Below, one piece after another: positions 1-7,691 of a DNA stretch of 44,006 bases. Position 1 is the first letter of the stretch. Every line of letters starts with the position of its first letter. Both the position numbers and the translations under genes were made by a program. The DNA is taken from assembly GCA_026984675.1 (NCBI GenBank), contig JALSRQ010000107.1, forward strand, positions 1 to 44,006, read 5' to 3'. The notes under the pieces were generated by a model. It had not been told where the DNA came from. It saw only the letters and a list, made by a program, of their open reading frames with translations, and searched no databases. Origin of the DNA: Thermaceae bacterium. Lineage in GTDB: Bacteria; Deinococcota; Deinococci; Deinococcales; Marinithermaceae.

Positions 1-110
1 GCGAGGTCTTAAAGCGCTACTTCCCCGCCGACGAGCAGGGGGTCGAGGTCCGGGTCGAGGAGCGGGGCGAGCACATGGTCCTGATCGCTGAGATCCCGGT
101 CAAGCCGTGA
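1..110 (+). CDS. C-terminal fragment, probable penicillin-binding protein 2
   Basis: An open frame (codons from position 3) runs in from outside the window and ends at TGA 108-110. The visible 35 residues include EVLKRYFP, which resembles the last helix of PBP2 transpeptidases (A..EVL..YF), followed by a charged tail ending IPVKP. The stop overlaps the GTG start of rodA (GTGA), so the two are translationally coupled. In many bacteria the gene directly upstream of rodA is mrdA (PBP2), which partners RodA in the elongasome. The assignment rests on this context plus a short motif, so it is tentative. Confidence 0.5.
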   Translation, partial: EVLKRYFPADEQGVEVRVEERGEHMVLIAEIPVKP

Positions 111-1189
111 CCCTGGGCCGGATCCGCGCCGACTACGACTGGGGCCTTTGGACGCTGGTCCTCGTCCTCTCGGCCTTCGGGCTCTTCGTCCTGGGAAGCG
201 CCGCCCCCAGCCCGGCCTTCGTCTTCCGCCAGGGGCTCTGGCTCTTGGCGGGGGTGGCGGCCGCCCTGACCCTGCAGCTCCTCCCCAAGGCGGCCCTCTA
301 CCGGGCGGCCTTTTGGCTCTACCTCCTGAGCCTCCTCCTGCTCGCCGGGGTGCTGGTCGCCGGCCGCGAGGTCAACGGCGCCCGGGCCTGGTTCGAGCTC
401 GGGCCGCTCCGCTTCCAGCCCTCGGAGTTCGCCAAGCTGGCCCTCATCCCGATGCTCGCCCGGGTGCTCGAGCGCCGGTCGCTGGACCGGCTCTCCGGCT
501 ACGCGGTGCCCCTGCTGGTGGCCCTGCCCCCAATCGCCCTCACCCTGGTCGAGCCCGACCTCGGCGGGGCGGCGGTGATGGCCGCGCTGGCGGCCGGGAT
601 GTTCTTTGCCCGGGGCCTGCCCTGGCGCCACCTCCTCTTCGCCGGACTGGCCGCCCTCCTGCTTGTGCCCACCGCGGTCTGGCCCCACCTCCGCCCCCAC
701 CAGAAGGAGCGCATCCTCACCGTCCTAAACCCCACCCGCGACCCCCTGGGCAGCGGCTTTCAGGTCCTCCAGTCGATGATCGCGATCGGCTCCGGCGGCG
801 TCCTGGGCAAGGGCTACGGCCAGGGCACCCAGACCCAGCTCGGCTTCGTGCCCTTCCGCCACACCGACTTCATCTTCTCGGTGGTCGCCGAGGAGATGGG
901 GCTGGTGGGGGCCCTCGGGCTGCTCCTCGCCTACGCCGCCCTGTTCTGGCGCTTTCTCGCCCTGGCCCTCGACCTCCCCTTCCTGGCCGACCGGCTGGCG
1001 GTCGCCGGGGTCTTCGCCTGGATCGGCTTCCAGGTCCTGATCAACGTCGGGGTCACGCTGGGGGTGGCGCCGGTGACCGGGATCACCCTGCCCTTCGTGA
1101 GCTACGGCGGCACCAGCCTGGTCACCCTGTGGCTGGCGGTGGGCCTCGTGCAGCTCCTCTACCGCGACCGTCTGCAACGGGTCCTTTAG
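107..1189 (+). CDS. rodA: Rod shape-determining peptidoglycan polymerase RodA (SEDS family)
   Basis: SEDS-family glycosyltransferase that polymerises lipid II into glycan strands for cell elongation, acting in the inner membrane with a class B PBP. The 360-aa product has about ten hydrophobic segments. Family motifs are QPSEFAK (about 105-110), EPDLG (about 149-153), the extracellular loop HTDFIF (Asp254) and the C-terminal FVSYGGTS. Asp254 matches the conserved catalytic aspartate reported as D255 in T. thermophilus RodA. GTG start overlaps the upstream stop, supporting an operon with the partner PBP. FtsW is the main alternative; the elongation type is favoured by the length and the presumed neighbour. 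Confidence 0.93.
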   Translation: MTLGRIRADYDWGLWTLVLVLSAFGLFVLGSAAPSPAFVFRQGLWLLAGVAAALTLQLLPKAALYRAAFWLYLLSLLLLAGVLVAGREVNGARAWFELGPLRFQPSEFAKLALIPMLARVLERRSLDRLSGYAVPLLVALPPIALTLVEPDLGGAAVMAALAAGMFFARGLPWRHLLFAGLAALLLVPTAVWPHLRPHQKERILTVLNPTRDPLGSGFQVLQSMIAIGSGGVLGKGYGQGTQTQLGFVPFRHTDFIFSVVAEEMGLVGALGLLLAYAALFWRFLALALDLPFLADRLAVAGVFAWIGFQVLINVGVTLGVAPVTGITLPFVSYGGTSLVTLWLAVGLVQLLYRDRLQRVL

Positions 1190-1192
1190 ACT
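1187..1192 (+). promoter_or_regulatory. -10 box (TAGACT) for the TauE-like gene, overlapping the rodA stop
   Basis: TAGACT lies 6 nt before the ATG at 1199, and its TAG is the stop codon of rodA. There is no Shine-Dalgarno sequence in the 6-nt spacer CGGGGC. The arrangement fits a leaderless transcript, as for many other genes in this window. No clear -35 is visible. Confidence 0.5.
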
Positions 1193-1198
1193 CGGGGC

Positions 1199-1933
1199 AT
1201 GGCGCCCTTTCTCATCGGCTTCGCCGCCGGCGGTTTCGGGGCCCTTCTGGGGCTCGGCGGCGGGGTGATCATCGTTCCCGCCCTGACCGCGATCCTCAAG
1301 CTCCCCCAGCACCAGGCCCACGGCACCAGCCTGGTGGCGGTCTCGCTCACCGCCGTGGTCGGCTCGCTCTCCTACGCCCTCGGCGGCTCGGTGGACTGGC
1401 TGGCCGCCGGCCTGCTCACGGTCACCGCCATGGGGGCGGCCCGTTGGGGGGCGGGCTACACCCGCCGGCTGAACGCCCGGGCGCTCCGGCGCTTCTTCGG
1501 GGCCTTCCTGCTCCTGGTGGCGGTGGTCCTCCCCTTCAAGCACCAGCTCCCCCACGTGCGGGCCGGGGGGGCGGGGGCGCTGAGCTGGGCGATCCTCCTC
1601 TTCGCCGGGGCCTTCGCCGGCTTCCTCTCCGGGTTGCTCGGGGTCGGCGGGGGGACGGTGATGGTGCCGGCCCTGGTCCTCGGCGGCGGGCTCGACCAAC
1701 ACCTGGCCCAGGGCACCAGCCTGGCGGCGATGGTGCTCCCCAGTTTGATCGGGGCCTACACCCACTATTCGCTCGGCCACGTGCGGCGCGACGTGGTCCC
1801 CGGGCTCCTGCTCGGGGTGGTGACCGGGGCCTTCCTCGGGGGACGGGTGGCCCTCTCCCTCCCCGAGCTGGGGCTTAGGCTCCTTTTTGCCGGTATCCTG
1901 GTCTGGATGGGCGTGCGGTACCTGCGCCGTTAG
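1199..1933 (+). CDS. TauE/SafE family sulfite/anion exporter-like membrane protein
   Basis: Integral membrane protein of 244 aa with about eight hydrophobic helices. It has two homologous halves, each opening with a glycine-rich repeat: GFGALLGLGGGVIIVPAL near the N-terminus and GFLSGLLGVGGGTVMVPAL near residue 145. These repeats, and the HGTS/QGTS segments that follow each, are the hallmark of the TauE/SafE (DUF81) family. Members export sulfite, sulfoacetate or related anions; the substrate cannot be read from sequence. It has its own likely leaderless promoter and is followed 9 nt later by tatA. Confidence 0.88.
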   Translation: MAPFLIGFAAGGFGALLGLGGGVIIVPALTAILKLPQHQAHGTSLVAVSLTAVVGSLSYALGGSVDWLAAGLLTVTAMGAARWGAGYTRRLNARALRRFFGAFLLLVAVVLPFKHQLPHVRAGGAGALSWAILLFAGAFAGFLSGLLGVGGGTVMVPALVLGGGLDQHLAQGTSLAAMVLPSLIGAYTHYSLGHVRRDVVPGLLLGVVTGAFLGGRVALSLPELGLRLLFAGILVWMGVRYLRR

Positions 1934-1942
1934 GAGGGCGAG

Positions 1943-2122
1943 ATGAACCTGGGAATCTGGGAAATCCTGGTCCTTTTGCTGCTGGTCCTTTTGCTTTTTG
2001 GCGGCAAGAAGCTGCCGGAGCTGGCCCGGGGCATCGGCAAGTCGGCCAAGGAGTTCAAAAAGGGGCTTCAGGAGGGGGAATCGGAGGAGTCCGAGGGCGC
2101 CTCCTCCGGCGAGAAGAGCTGA
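1943..2122 (+). CDS. tatA: Sec-independent translocase subunit TatA (59 aa)
   Basis: Twin-arginine translocase pore-forming subunit of 59 aa. An N-terminal transmembrane helix (about residues 4-20) is followed by the [14 protein letters not shown] motif, an amphipathic helix with SAKEFKKG, and an acidic tail rich in Glu and Ser. This is the standard TatA/E layout; TatB would normally be longer. The ATG is preceded by GGAGGG at 1933-1938 with a 4-nt spacer, overlapping the stop of the TauE-like gene. Its last 55 nt overlap the 3' end of convergent modC. No tatC is seen in this window. Confidence 0.93.
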   Translation: MNLGIWEILVLLLLVLLLFGGKKLPELARGIGKSAKEFKKGLQEGESEESEGASSGEKS

Positions 2123-3126
2123 AGGTAGCGGGGTTTCAGCACCACCCGCCGGGTCTCGCCGGCCACCAGGTCCAACCGGTCCTGGACGTGGCGGGGCAGG
2201 AGGACCCGGAGGGTGAGCCCGGAAAGCGCCACCCGCACCGCGACCTGGGCCCCTCGAGGCCGCACCGAGAGGAGGCGGCCGGTGCGTACGTTGGGGGCCA
2301 GGGCGGGGGCCAGGGGGCGGTCCTCCCGGACGAAGAGGACCTCCTCCGGCCGGATCCCGAGCACCACCGGGGTCCCGGGCGGGCGCGGCGGCGCCTCCAG
2401 CCAAAACCGCCCCGCCGCCGTCGCCACCCACAGGCCGCCTTGGTCGATCCCCTCCACCCGTCCGGGGAAGAGGTTTTCGAACCCGGTGAGGCGGGCGACG
2501 GTGAGGCTCCGGGGGCGGGTGTAGACGGTACGGGGGTCGCCCTCCTCGAGGACCCGCCCCCGGTAGAGCACCACCACGCGATCGGCGGCCTGGGCCAGCT
2601 CGGGGTCGTGGGTCGCCACCAGGGCCCGGACCCCGAGCTCGGCGACGACCTCCAGGAGGGCCTCGAGGACCCCCCGGCGGGCGGGGGCGTCGAGGCTGGC
2701 GGTGGGTTCGTCCAGGAGGAGGAGCTCGGGGTCCCGGGCCAGGGCCCGGGCCAGCGCCACCCGCTGGCGCTCCCCCCCCGAGAGCCGGTGGGGCCGCCGG
2801 TCGGCCTTGTCGGCCAGGCCGAAGCGTTCCAGCAGGGCCAGCGCCCGCCGCCGCCCCGCCTCGCCCGGGGTCCCCAGGCCGAACCGAACGTTTTCCAAAG
2901 CGGTGAGGTGGGGAAAGAGCAGGTGCCCCTGGGGCAGGTAGCCGATCGGCCGGCGCTCGGGCGGGAGGCCGGCGAAGGGGGTTCCCTCGGCCGGCACCAG
3001 CCCGGCCAGGGCCTTGAGCACGGTGGTCTTCCCTGCCCCCGAGGGGCCCAGCAACGCGGTGAACCCCCGGATGGAAAACCCCACCGTCAGGGCGACCGGT
3101 CGTCGGATGCGGTAGCGAACCTCCAC
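2068..3126 (-). CDS. modC: Molybdate/tungstate ABC transporter ATP-binding protein ModC
   Basis: ATPase subunit of an oxyanion importer, 352 aa. Visible motifs are Walker [10 protein letters not shown] (near residue 30), signature [15 protein letters not shown] (near 122), Walker [13 protein letters not shown] (near 145) and the switch His in VATHDPE. A C-terminal region of about 110 residues, including GIRPEEVLF, looks like an OB-fold regulatory (TOBE) domain. The frame is open far upstream, but the GTG at 3126 is chosen because GGAGG lies 4 nt before it and it starts where homology begins, overlapping the end of modB by 40 nt. The gene converges on tatA with a 55-nt overlap. Molybdate versus tungstate cannot be distinguished. 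Confidence 0.88.
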   Translation of the reverse strand: MEVRYRIRRPVALTVGFSIRGFTALLGPSGAGKTTVLKALAGLVPAEGTPFAGLPPERRPIGYLPQGHLLFPHLTALENVRFGLGTPGEAGRRRALALLERFGLADKADRRPHRLSGGERQRVALARALARDPELLLLDEPTASLDAPARRGVLEALLEVVAELGVRALVATHDPELAQAADRVVVLYRGRVLEEGDPRTVYTRPRSLTVARLTGFENLFPGRVEGIDQGGLWVATAAGRFWLEAPPRPPGTPVVLGIRPEEVLFVREDRPLAPALAPNVRTGRLLSVRPRGAQVAVRVALSGLTLRVLLPRHVQDRLDLVAGETRRVVLKPRYLQLFSPEEAPSDSSDSPS

Positions 3127-3755
3127 CGTTCCTCCAGGCTTCGTACCAGCAGGACCAGCCCGAACGCCACCGCCAGCAGGATCAGCGAGGCCCGGTTGGC
3201 GGCGGCGAAGTCGAGGCTCTCCACCAGGTCGTAGAGGTAGGTCGAGGCGACCTGGGTCTTGCCCGGGATGTTCCCCCCGACCATCAGCACCACCCCGAAC
3301 TCGCCGAGGGCGTGGGCGAACCCGAGCAGGGTGCCGGAGACCAGCCCCGGCCACACCAGGGGCAGCACCACCCGGAAAAACCGTTTCGCCGGTCCCGCCC
3401 CCAGGGTGCGGGCGGTGGCCAGGAGCTCGGGGTCGAGGGCCCGGAAGGCCTCCCGGTAGGCGGTAAAGGCGAAGGGGAAGCTGAAGAGCGTGGCCCCGAT
3501 CACCATCCCCGGAAAGGTGAAGGCGAGCGGCGCCGCCCCCAGCCGGGCCAGCGGCCCCTCGGGCCCGAGGGCGAGCAGGAGGTAGAAGCCGAGGACCGTG
3601 GGGGGCAGGGCCAGGGGCAGGAGCAGGACGCTTTCGACCAGGGCCCGGCCGGGGAAGGGGCGGCGAAGGAGGTAGGCGAGGGGGGTGCCGAGGAGGAGCA
3701 GGAGCCCCGCGCTGGCGAGCGCGAGCTTGAGGCTGAGGAGGAAGGCCGGGATCAC
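3087..3755 (-). CDS. modB: Molybdate/tungstate ABC transporter permease ModB
   Basis: Membrane subunit (222 aa) of the oxyanion importer. It has five to six hydrophobic helices starting at the N-terminus (FLLSLKLALASAGLLLLLGTP) and the typical ModB segments LLLPLALPPTVLGFYLL and the EAA-loop-like stretch AFRALDPELLATARTLGAGPAKRFF, which contacts ModC. The ATG at 3755 overlaps the modA stop by 4 nt (ATGA) and the 3' end overlaps modC, so the three genes are a tightly coupled operon. Confidence 0.9.
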   Translation of the reverse strand: MIPAFLLSLKLALASAGLLLLLGTPLAYLLRRPFPGRALVESVLLLPLALPPTVLGFYLLLALGPEGPLARLGAAPLAFTFPGMVIGATLFSFPFAFTAYREAFRALDPELLATARTLGAGPAKRFFRVVLPLVWPGLVSGTLLGFAHALGEFGVVLMVGGNIPGKTQVASTYLYDLVESLDFAAANRASLILLAVAFGLVLLVRSLEERWRFATASDDRSP

Positions 3756-4450
3756 GGGCGTTCCAGACCGAAGGCGGCCAGCGTCCGCTGGGCCGGTTCG
3801 CTGAGAAGATAGGCGAAGAAGGTCCGGGCCTCGGGGCGGTCCTTAAGGAGCAGTGCGGGGTAGACGATCGGGGGGTCGCGCCCGGGGGGGAGCCGGCGGT
3901 GGCTGCCGGCAAGGCGGAGGGCCGAACCCAGGTCGATGAGCCCGGCGTCGGCGGCGAAGGCGGCGATACGGGCGGCCTGGGCCACGCTCTCGCCGTAGAC
4001 CAGCTTGGCCTTTACCCGGGACCACACCCCCGCCGCCTTGAGGGCCGCCACCGCCGCCGCCCCGTAGGGGGCGGAGCGGGGGTTGGCGATCGCCACCCGC
4101 CGCACCCGGGGGTCGGCGAGTTGCTCGAGCCTGACGGCGGTGAGGCCGGTGTGGGGCGGGAAGTAAAGCGCCAGCACGCCCCGGGCCAAGGGGGCCTCGG
4201 CCTCGGGCTCGAGGCCCCGCCGGTAGCGGGGGGAGGCCGGGAGGTAGAGGTCGTAGGGGGCCCCCGCGCGGATCTGGCCGTAGAGCTTCCCCGAGGAGGC
4301 CAGGACCAGCCGTACGGGAGCGCCCCCCTCCTCCTGGAACCGGGCGGCCAGGGCCTTGAGGGCGGGGCCCAGGCTGGAGGCCGCCGCCACCGTCACCGGC
4401 TGGGCCAGGGCGCTTCCTAGCAGGAAGAGGAGGAGGAAAAGCCGCGCCAC
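3752..4450 (-). CDS. modA: Molybdate/tungstate-binding periplasmic protein ModA
   Basis: Substrate-binding protein of the ModABC importer, 232 aa. A short signal peptide (LFLLLFLLGSALAQ) is followed by the family opening VTVAAASSL, the ligand-contacting LASSGKLYGQI and GAPYDLYLPAS, and further on NPRSAPYGAAA, all characteristic of ModA. The frame is open further upstream, through the terminator of the preceding gene, so GTG 4450 is taken as the start because the signal peptide begins there. TATGCT sits 6 nt before that GTG, fitting a leaderless mRNA. An aldehyde ferredoxin oxidoreductase family gene at 18952-20655 is a plausible user of the imported metal. Confidence 0.88.
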   Translation of the reverse strand: MARLFLLLFLLGSALAQPVTVAAASSLGPALKALAARFQEEGGAPVRLVLASSGKLYGQIRAGAPYDLYLPASPRYRRGLEPEAEAPLARGVLALYFPPHTGLTAVRLEQLADPRVRRVAIANPRSAPYGAAAVAALKAAGVWSRVKAKLVYGESVAQAARIAAFAADAGLIDLGSALRLAGSHRRLPPGRDPPIVYPALLLKDRPEARTFFAYLLSEPAQRTLAAFGLERP

Positions 4451-4456
4451 CCCCCC

Positions 4457-4462
4457 AGCATA
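4457..4462 (-). promoter_or_regulatory. -10 box (TATGCT) for modABC
   Basis: On the minus strand TATGCT precedes the modA GTG (4450) by a 6-nt all-G spacer. It starts directly after the terminator hairpin of the cytochrome gene, so termination of one unit and initiation of the next lie within about 35 nt. Confidence 0.45.
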
Positions 4463-4492
4463 CGAAAGGGCGGCGCCCAGAGGGCGCCGCCC
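4463..4492 (-). terminator. Rho-independent terminator after the cytochrome c gene
   Basis: A perfect 11-bp inverted repeat, GGGCGGCGCCC at 4468-4478 and GGGCGCCGCCC at 4482-4492, encloses a 3-nt loop. Read on the minus strand it follows the cytochrome stop by about 15 nt and is followed by TTTCG, a short U-tract. It separates the cytochrome from modABC. Confidence 0.75.
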
Positions 4493-4506
4493 GGGTTCCC
4501 TGGGTT

Positions 4507-4971
4507 CTACTTGCCGGCCTCGAGGGCCTTCCAAAGCTGGTAGACCTGCTGCGGGGTGAGCTGCTTGCCCCGCTCCTTGGCGACCTCGTCCTGGGTGAAG
4601 TCCTTGAAGCCCTTGGGGAGCTTCTTGTCGTTCCCCCAGGCCTTGGCCACGTAGGTGAGCACGGCGGCGACGTCGGCGTCCTTAAGCGAGCCGCCGAGGC
4701 CGGGCATCATCCCGTTAAAGGTGCCGCCGCCGGCGGTGATCTGGCCCTGGAGGCCGAAGAGCACCACATCGATCAGGAAGGCCCGGCCCTTGTCCCCCTT
4801 CCCGATCAGTTCGGGCACCTCCTCGACCAGGGGCGGGAAGGCCCCGGTGATGCCCTTGCCGTTGGCCTGGTGGCAGCTCATGCAGTAGGTCTGGTAGACC
4901 TGCTCCCCGCTGGCCGCGAAGGCCAGCGCGGCGAGCGCCAGGAAGCTCGCCAGGATCAGCGCTTTCTTCAT
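4507..4971 (-). CDS. Small c-type cytochrome (monohaem, exported)
   Basis: Predicted electron carrier of 154 aa. A signal peptide (MKKALILASFLALAALAFA) is followed by a single haem-attachment site CMSCH (near residue 30) and a downstream Met-rich segment, FNGMMPGL, that supplies the likely axial methionine. After the class I cytochrome core, ending around YVAKAWGN, there is a charged extension of about 45 residues (KLPKGF..QLTPQQVYQLWKALEAGK) that is not needed for haem binding. The ATG at 4971 is preferred over ATG 4977 and GTG 4980 because GGGAGG lies 8 nt before it. It has its own TATAAT promoter and terminator, so it is probably monocistronic despite following potD. The redox partner is unknown. 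Confidence 0.85.
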   Translation of the reverse strand: MKKALILASFLALAALAFAASGEQVYQTYCMSCHQANGKGITGAFPPLVEEVPELIGKGDKGRAFLIDVVLFGLQGQITAGGGTFNGMMPGLGGSLKDADVAAVLTYVAKAWGNDKKLPKGFKDFTQDEVAKERGKQLTPQQVYQLWKALEAGK

Positions 4972-4990
4972 ACCCATCACCTCCCGGACG

Positions 4991-4996
4991 ATTATA
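4991..4996 (-). promoter_or_regulatory. Consensus -10 box (TATAAT) for the cytochrome c gene
   Basis: TATAAT on the minus strand lies 19 nt before the ATG at 4971, with a Shine-Dalgarno GGGAGG (4985 to 4980) between them. This mRNA would therefore have a short leader. The element is just downstream of the potD stop. No good -35 is seen. Confidence 0.55.
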
Positions 4997-4998
4997 CC

Positions 4999-6024
4999 CT
5001 AGCGCGATTTCAGCTCGGTCCAGATCCGGTCGTAGAGCCGGATCGCGTCGCCGATGTCGTGGATGTACTCGAGTTTTTGCCGCACCGCCTTGGGGGGGAA
5101 GACCGCCGGGTTGTCCTTGAGGGCGGGGTCGAGGTAGGGGAGGGCGGCGGCCACCGGGGTGGCGTAGCTGTTGTAGTTGGAGATCGCCGCCGCGATCCTG
5201 GGCTCCAGGATAAAGTTCAGGAAAGCGTAGGCCAGCTCGGGGTGGGGTGCCCGGCGGGTGATCGCCACCGCGTCGGTCCAGATCGTTCCCCCCTCCTTGG
5301 GGACCCGGTAGCGGACCTGGGGGGCCTCCCCCTGTATCTGGACGATGTCGCCGGAGTAGGCGTGGACCACCGCGGCGTCGCCGGAGAGCAGCCGGCTGCG
5401 GGCCTCGACCCCGCCGGCAAACCCCAGGCACCGCTTCTTGGCCCCCAGCAGGACCTTTTTGGCCTCGGCCAGGTGGCCGGGGTCGGTGTCGTTCAGGGAG
5501 TAGCCGAGGTACTTGAGGGCGGCGCCGATCGTCTCCCGCATCTCGTCGAGCAGAAAGCAGGGCCCGGCGTACCGCTTGGGGTCGAAGAAGACCCCCCAGG
5601 AGTCCACCGGCCTGGTCACCGCCTGGGCGTCGTAGGCGATCCCGGTGGTGCCCCACTGGTAGGGGATCGAGTGGCGGTTTTGGGGGTCGTAGGCGGGGTC
5701 CTTGAACTCCGGGGCGAGGTTTTTAAGGTTGGGGAGCTTGGCCGGGTCGAGGGACCGGATCAGCCCGGTCCGGGCCATCTCCAGCACGTAGTAGTCGGGC
5801 GGCACCACCACGTCGTACTCGGCGTCGCCACCGGCCTGCAGCTTGGCCAGCATCGCCTCGGGGGCCTCGAAGGTGTCGATGATCACCCGGGCCTGGTAGC
5901 GCCGCTCGAACTCGGCGACCACCTCCTCGGGGATGTAGTCGGCCCAGTTGAACAGCCGGAGCTCGCCGCGGGCCAGCGAGAGCCCGGCGAGCACGGCCAG
6001 GAGCGAGATCAGGGTCCTTTTCAT
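4999..6024 (-). CDS. potD: Spermidine/putrescine-binding periplasmic protein PotD
   Basis: Polyamine-binding protein of the PotABCD importer, 341 aa. A signal peptide (MKRTLISLLAVLAGLSLARG) is followed by LRLFNWADYIPEEVVAEFE, the standard N-terminal motif of the PotD/PotF family. VVVPPDYYV, YQWGTTGIAYD and AYSGDIVQIQ correspond to ligand-pocket segments of PotD. It is the last gene of a four-gene unit, 1 nt from potC. Thermophiles of this phylum make and use unusual long or branched polyamines, so the ligand may not be plain spermidine; this is inference. Confidence 0.92.
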   Translation of the reverse strand: MKRTLISLLAVLAGLSLARGELRLFNWADYIPEEVVAEFERRYQARVIIDTFEAPEAMLAKLQAGGDAEYDVVVPPDYYVLEMARTGLIRSLDPAKLPNLKNLAPEFKDPAYDPQNRHSIPYQWGTTGIAYDAQAVTRPVDSWGVFFDPKRYAGPCFLLDEMRETIGAALKYLGYSLNDTDPGHLAEAKKVLLGAKKRCLGFAGGVEARSRLLSGDAAVVHAYSGDIVQIQGEAPQVRYRVPKEGGTIWTDAVAITRRAPHPELAYAFLNFILEPRIAAAISNYNSYATPVAAALPYLDPALKDNPAVFPPKAVRQKLEYIHDIGDAIRLYDRIWTELKSR

Positions 6025-6025
6025 C

Positions 6026-6802
6026 TCACCTCCTCCGCAGCAACGCCCGGCCGAGCACCAGTCCGACCGTCGTCGCCGCGATCAGTATAGAGGAGAGGGC
6101 GTGGATCTCGGGGGTGACCCCCCGCTTGACGCTGCCGAAGATGTAGAGCGGCAGGGTGGTCGAGCCGGGGCCGGCGGTGAAGAAGGTGATCACGAAGTCG
6201 TCGAGGGAGAGGGTGAAGGCGAGCAGGGCGCCGGCCAGGACCCCGGGGAGGATCAGGGGCAGGGTGACGTGGCGAAAGGTGGCGTAGCTGCCGGCCCCCA
6301 GGTCCTGGGCGGCCTCCTCGAGGGCGGGGTCGAGGCCGGCCAGGCGGCTCCGCACCACCAGGGCGACGTAGGCGATCTGGAAGGTCACGTGGCCGAGGAC
6401 GATGGTGGTCAGCGAGAGGCGGAGCCAGCCGGTGTGGACCCGGACCCAGGCGAAAAAGAGCAGGAGCGCCACCCCCATCACGATGTCGGGGATCACCACC
6501 GGCACGTAGATCAGGAACCGGATCGCCCCTTTGAGCCGGAAGGAATAGCGGTAGAGCCCCAGCGCCAGCAGGGTCCCCAGGACGGTGGCGATCAGGGTGC
6601 TGGCCACCGCCACGATCAGGGTGTTCTCGGCGTAGACCGCCACCCGGTGGTGGTGGAAGAGGCGGAGGTACCACTGCCAGGTGAAGCCGGTCCAGCGCAC
6701 CCCGAAGCGGCTTTGGTTGAAGGAGAGGGCGACGATCACCGCGATCGGCAGGTACAGGAAGGCGAGGACCAGGTAGGTGTGGAGCTTGAGCAGCCTGGGC
6801 AT
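6026..6802 (-). CDS. potC: Spermidine/putrescine ABC transporter permease PotC
   Basis: Second membrane subunit of the polyamine importer, 258 aa. Six hydrophobic segments are visible, beginning LHTYLVLAFLYLPIAVIVALSFN, with the PotC-like SRFGVRWTGFTWQWY after the first helix. The ABC-contacting EAA loop reads LEEAAQDLGAGSYATFRHVTLPLILPG. SLDDFVITFFTAGPG is a strong PotC/YdcV signature. It starts 4 nt after the potB stop and ends 1 nt before potD. Confidence 0.92.
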   Translation of the reverse strand: MPRLLKLHTYLVLAFLYLPIAVIVALSFNQSRFGVRWTGFTWQWYLRLFHHHRVAVYAENTLIVAVASTLIATVLGTLLALGLYRYSFRLKGAIRFLIYVPVVIPDIVMGVALLLFFAWVRVHTGWLRLSLTTIVLGHVTFQIAYVALVVRSRLAGLDPALEEAAQDLGAGSYATFRHVTLPLILPGVLAGALLAFTLSLDDFVITFFTAGPGSTTLPLYIFGSVKRGVTPEIHALSSILIAATTVGLVLGRALLRRR

Positions 6803-6806
6803 GGCG

Positions 6807-7691
6807 TCAGACCAAGCGGTCGAGCCCCTCCTCTCCGGCCACCCGGGCGTAGCCCCAAAGCCCCAGCAGGACCAGGGCCATGAGCACGTAGGCGGCGGCG
6901 CTCCCGAAGGCCCAGTCGCGCACCACCCCGAACTGCTGCTGGATCACGTTGCCGATCAGGATCACCCGTCCGGCCCCCAGGAGGTCGGAGATCACGAAGG
7001 TGCCGAGGGCGGGGACGAACACCAAAAGCACCCCCGCCACCACCCCGGGCAGGGTCTGGGGCAGGACCGCGTGCAAAAAGCCCCGCACCCGCCCGGCCCC
7101 GAGGTCCTGGGCGGCCTCGAGGAGCGTCCAGTCGATCCGCTCCACCGCGGTGTAGACCGGCAGGACCAGAAACGGCAGGTAGGTGTAGACGGTGGCGACG
7201 TAGACCGCGAACCAGGAGGGGTAGAGCGGAAGGGGACCGAGCCCCAGCGCCCCCAGCGCCGCGTTCACCACCCCGTGCCGCTGGAAGATCACGATCCAGG
7301 CGTAGATCCGGATCAGGAAGTTGGTCCAGAAGGGGAGCACCACCAAAAGCAACAGGGTCTCCTTGCGGCGGCTGGTGGCGATGGCGAAGGCGAGGGGGTA
7401 GCCGAGCAGCAGGGTGATCGCGGTCACCCCGGCGGCGAAGACCGCGCTCCGCCAGAGGATCCCGAGGTAGAGGGGGTCGAAGCCCTCGGGGGTGAGGCCG
7501 AAAAACCGCAGGTAGTTGGCCAGGGTGAAGGGCCCCACCAGCCGGCCGTAGGGCCCCCGCTGGAGGAAGGAGGCCTCCAGCATGAGCAGGGCGGGGATCA
7601 GCATGAAGATCAGGAGCCAAAGGGCCCCCGGCCCCACCGTGAGGAGGAGCTCAAGGAGCCGGCGGGCGCGGCTCGTCGCCGATCGGTTCAT
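6807..7691 (-). CDS. potB: Spermidine/putrescine ABC transporter permease PotB
   Basis: First membrane subunit of the polyamine importer, 294 aa with six predicted helices. The periplasmic loop after helix 1 carries the PotB-type segment FTLANYLRFF, and the EAA loop is LLEAAQDLGAGRVRGFLHAVLPQTLPG. FVPALGTFVISDLLGAG and the following NVIQQQF are typical of PotB. The ATG at 7691 lies inside the 3' end of potA (41-nt overlap), consistent with translational coupling. Confidence 0.92.
   Translation of the reverse strand: MNRSATSRARRLLELLLTVGPGALWLLIFMLIPALLMLEASFLQRGPYGRLVGPFTLANYLRFFGLTPEGFDPLYLGILWRSAVFAAGVTAITLLLGYPLAFAIATSRRKETLLLLVVLPFWTNFLIRIYAWIVIFQRHGVVNAALGALGLGPLPLYPSWFAVYVATVYTYLPFLVLPVYTAVERIDWTLLEAAQDLGAGRVRGFLHAVLPQTLPGVVAGVLLVFVPALGTFVISDLLGAGRVILIGNVIQQQFGVVRDWAFGSAAAYVLMALVLLGLWGYARVAGEEGLDRLV

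Noticed and set aside
3127-3912. Long N-terminal extension of ModC (614 codons in total)
   Set aside because: It lies opposite frame to modB and the end of modA, has no homology, and a ribosome site at GTG 3126 explains the true start.
4870-6090. A 406-codon plus-strand frame opposite potD
   Set aside because: It runs antisense to a clear PotD with signal peptide and has only low-complexity Val/Gly/Asp-rich content.
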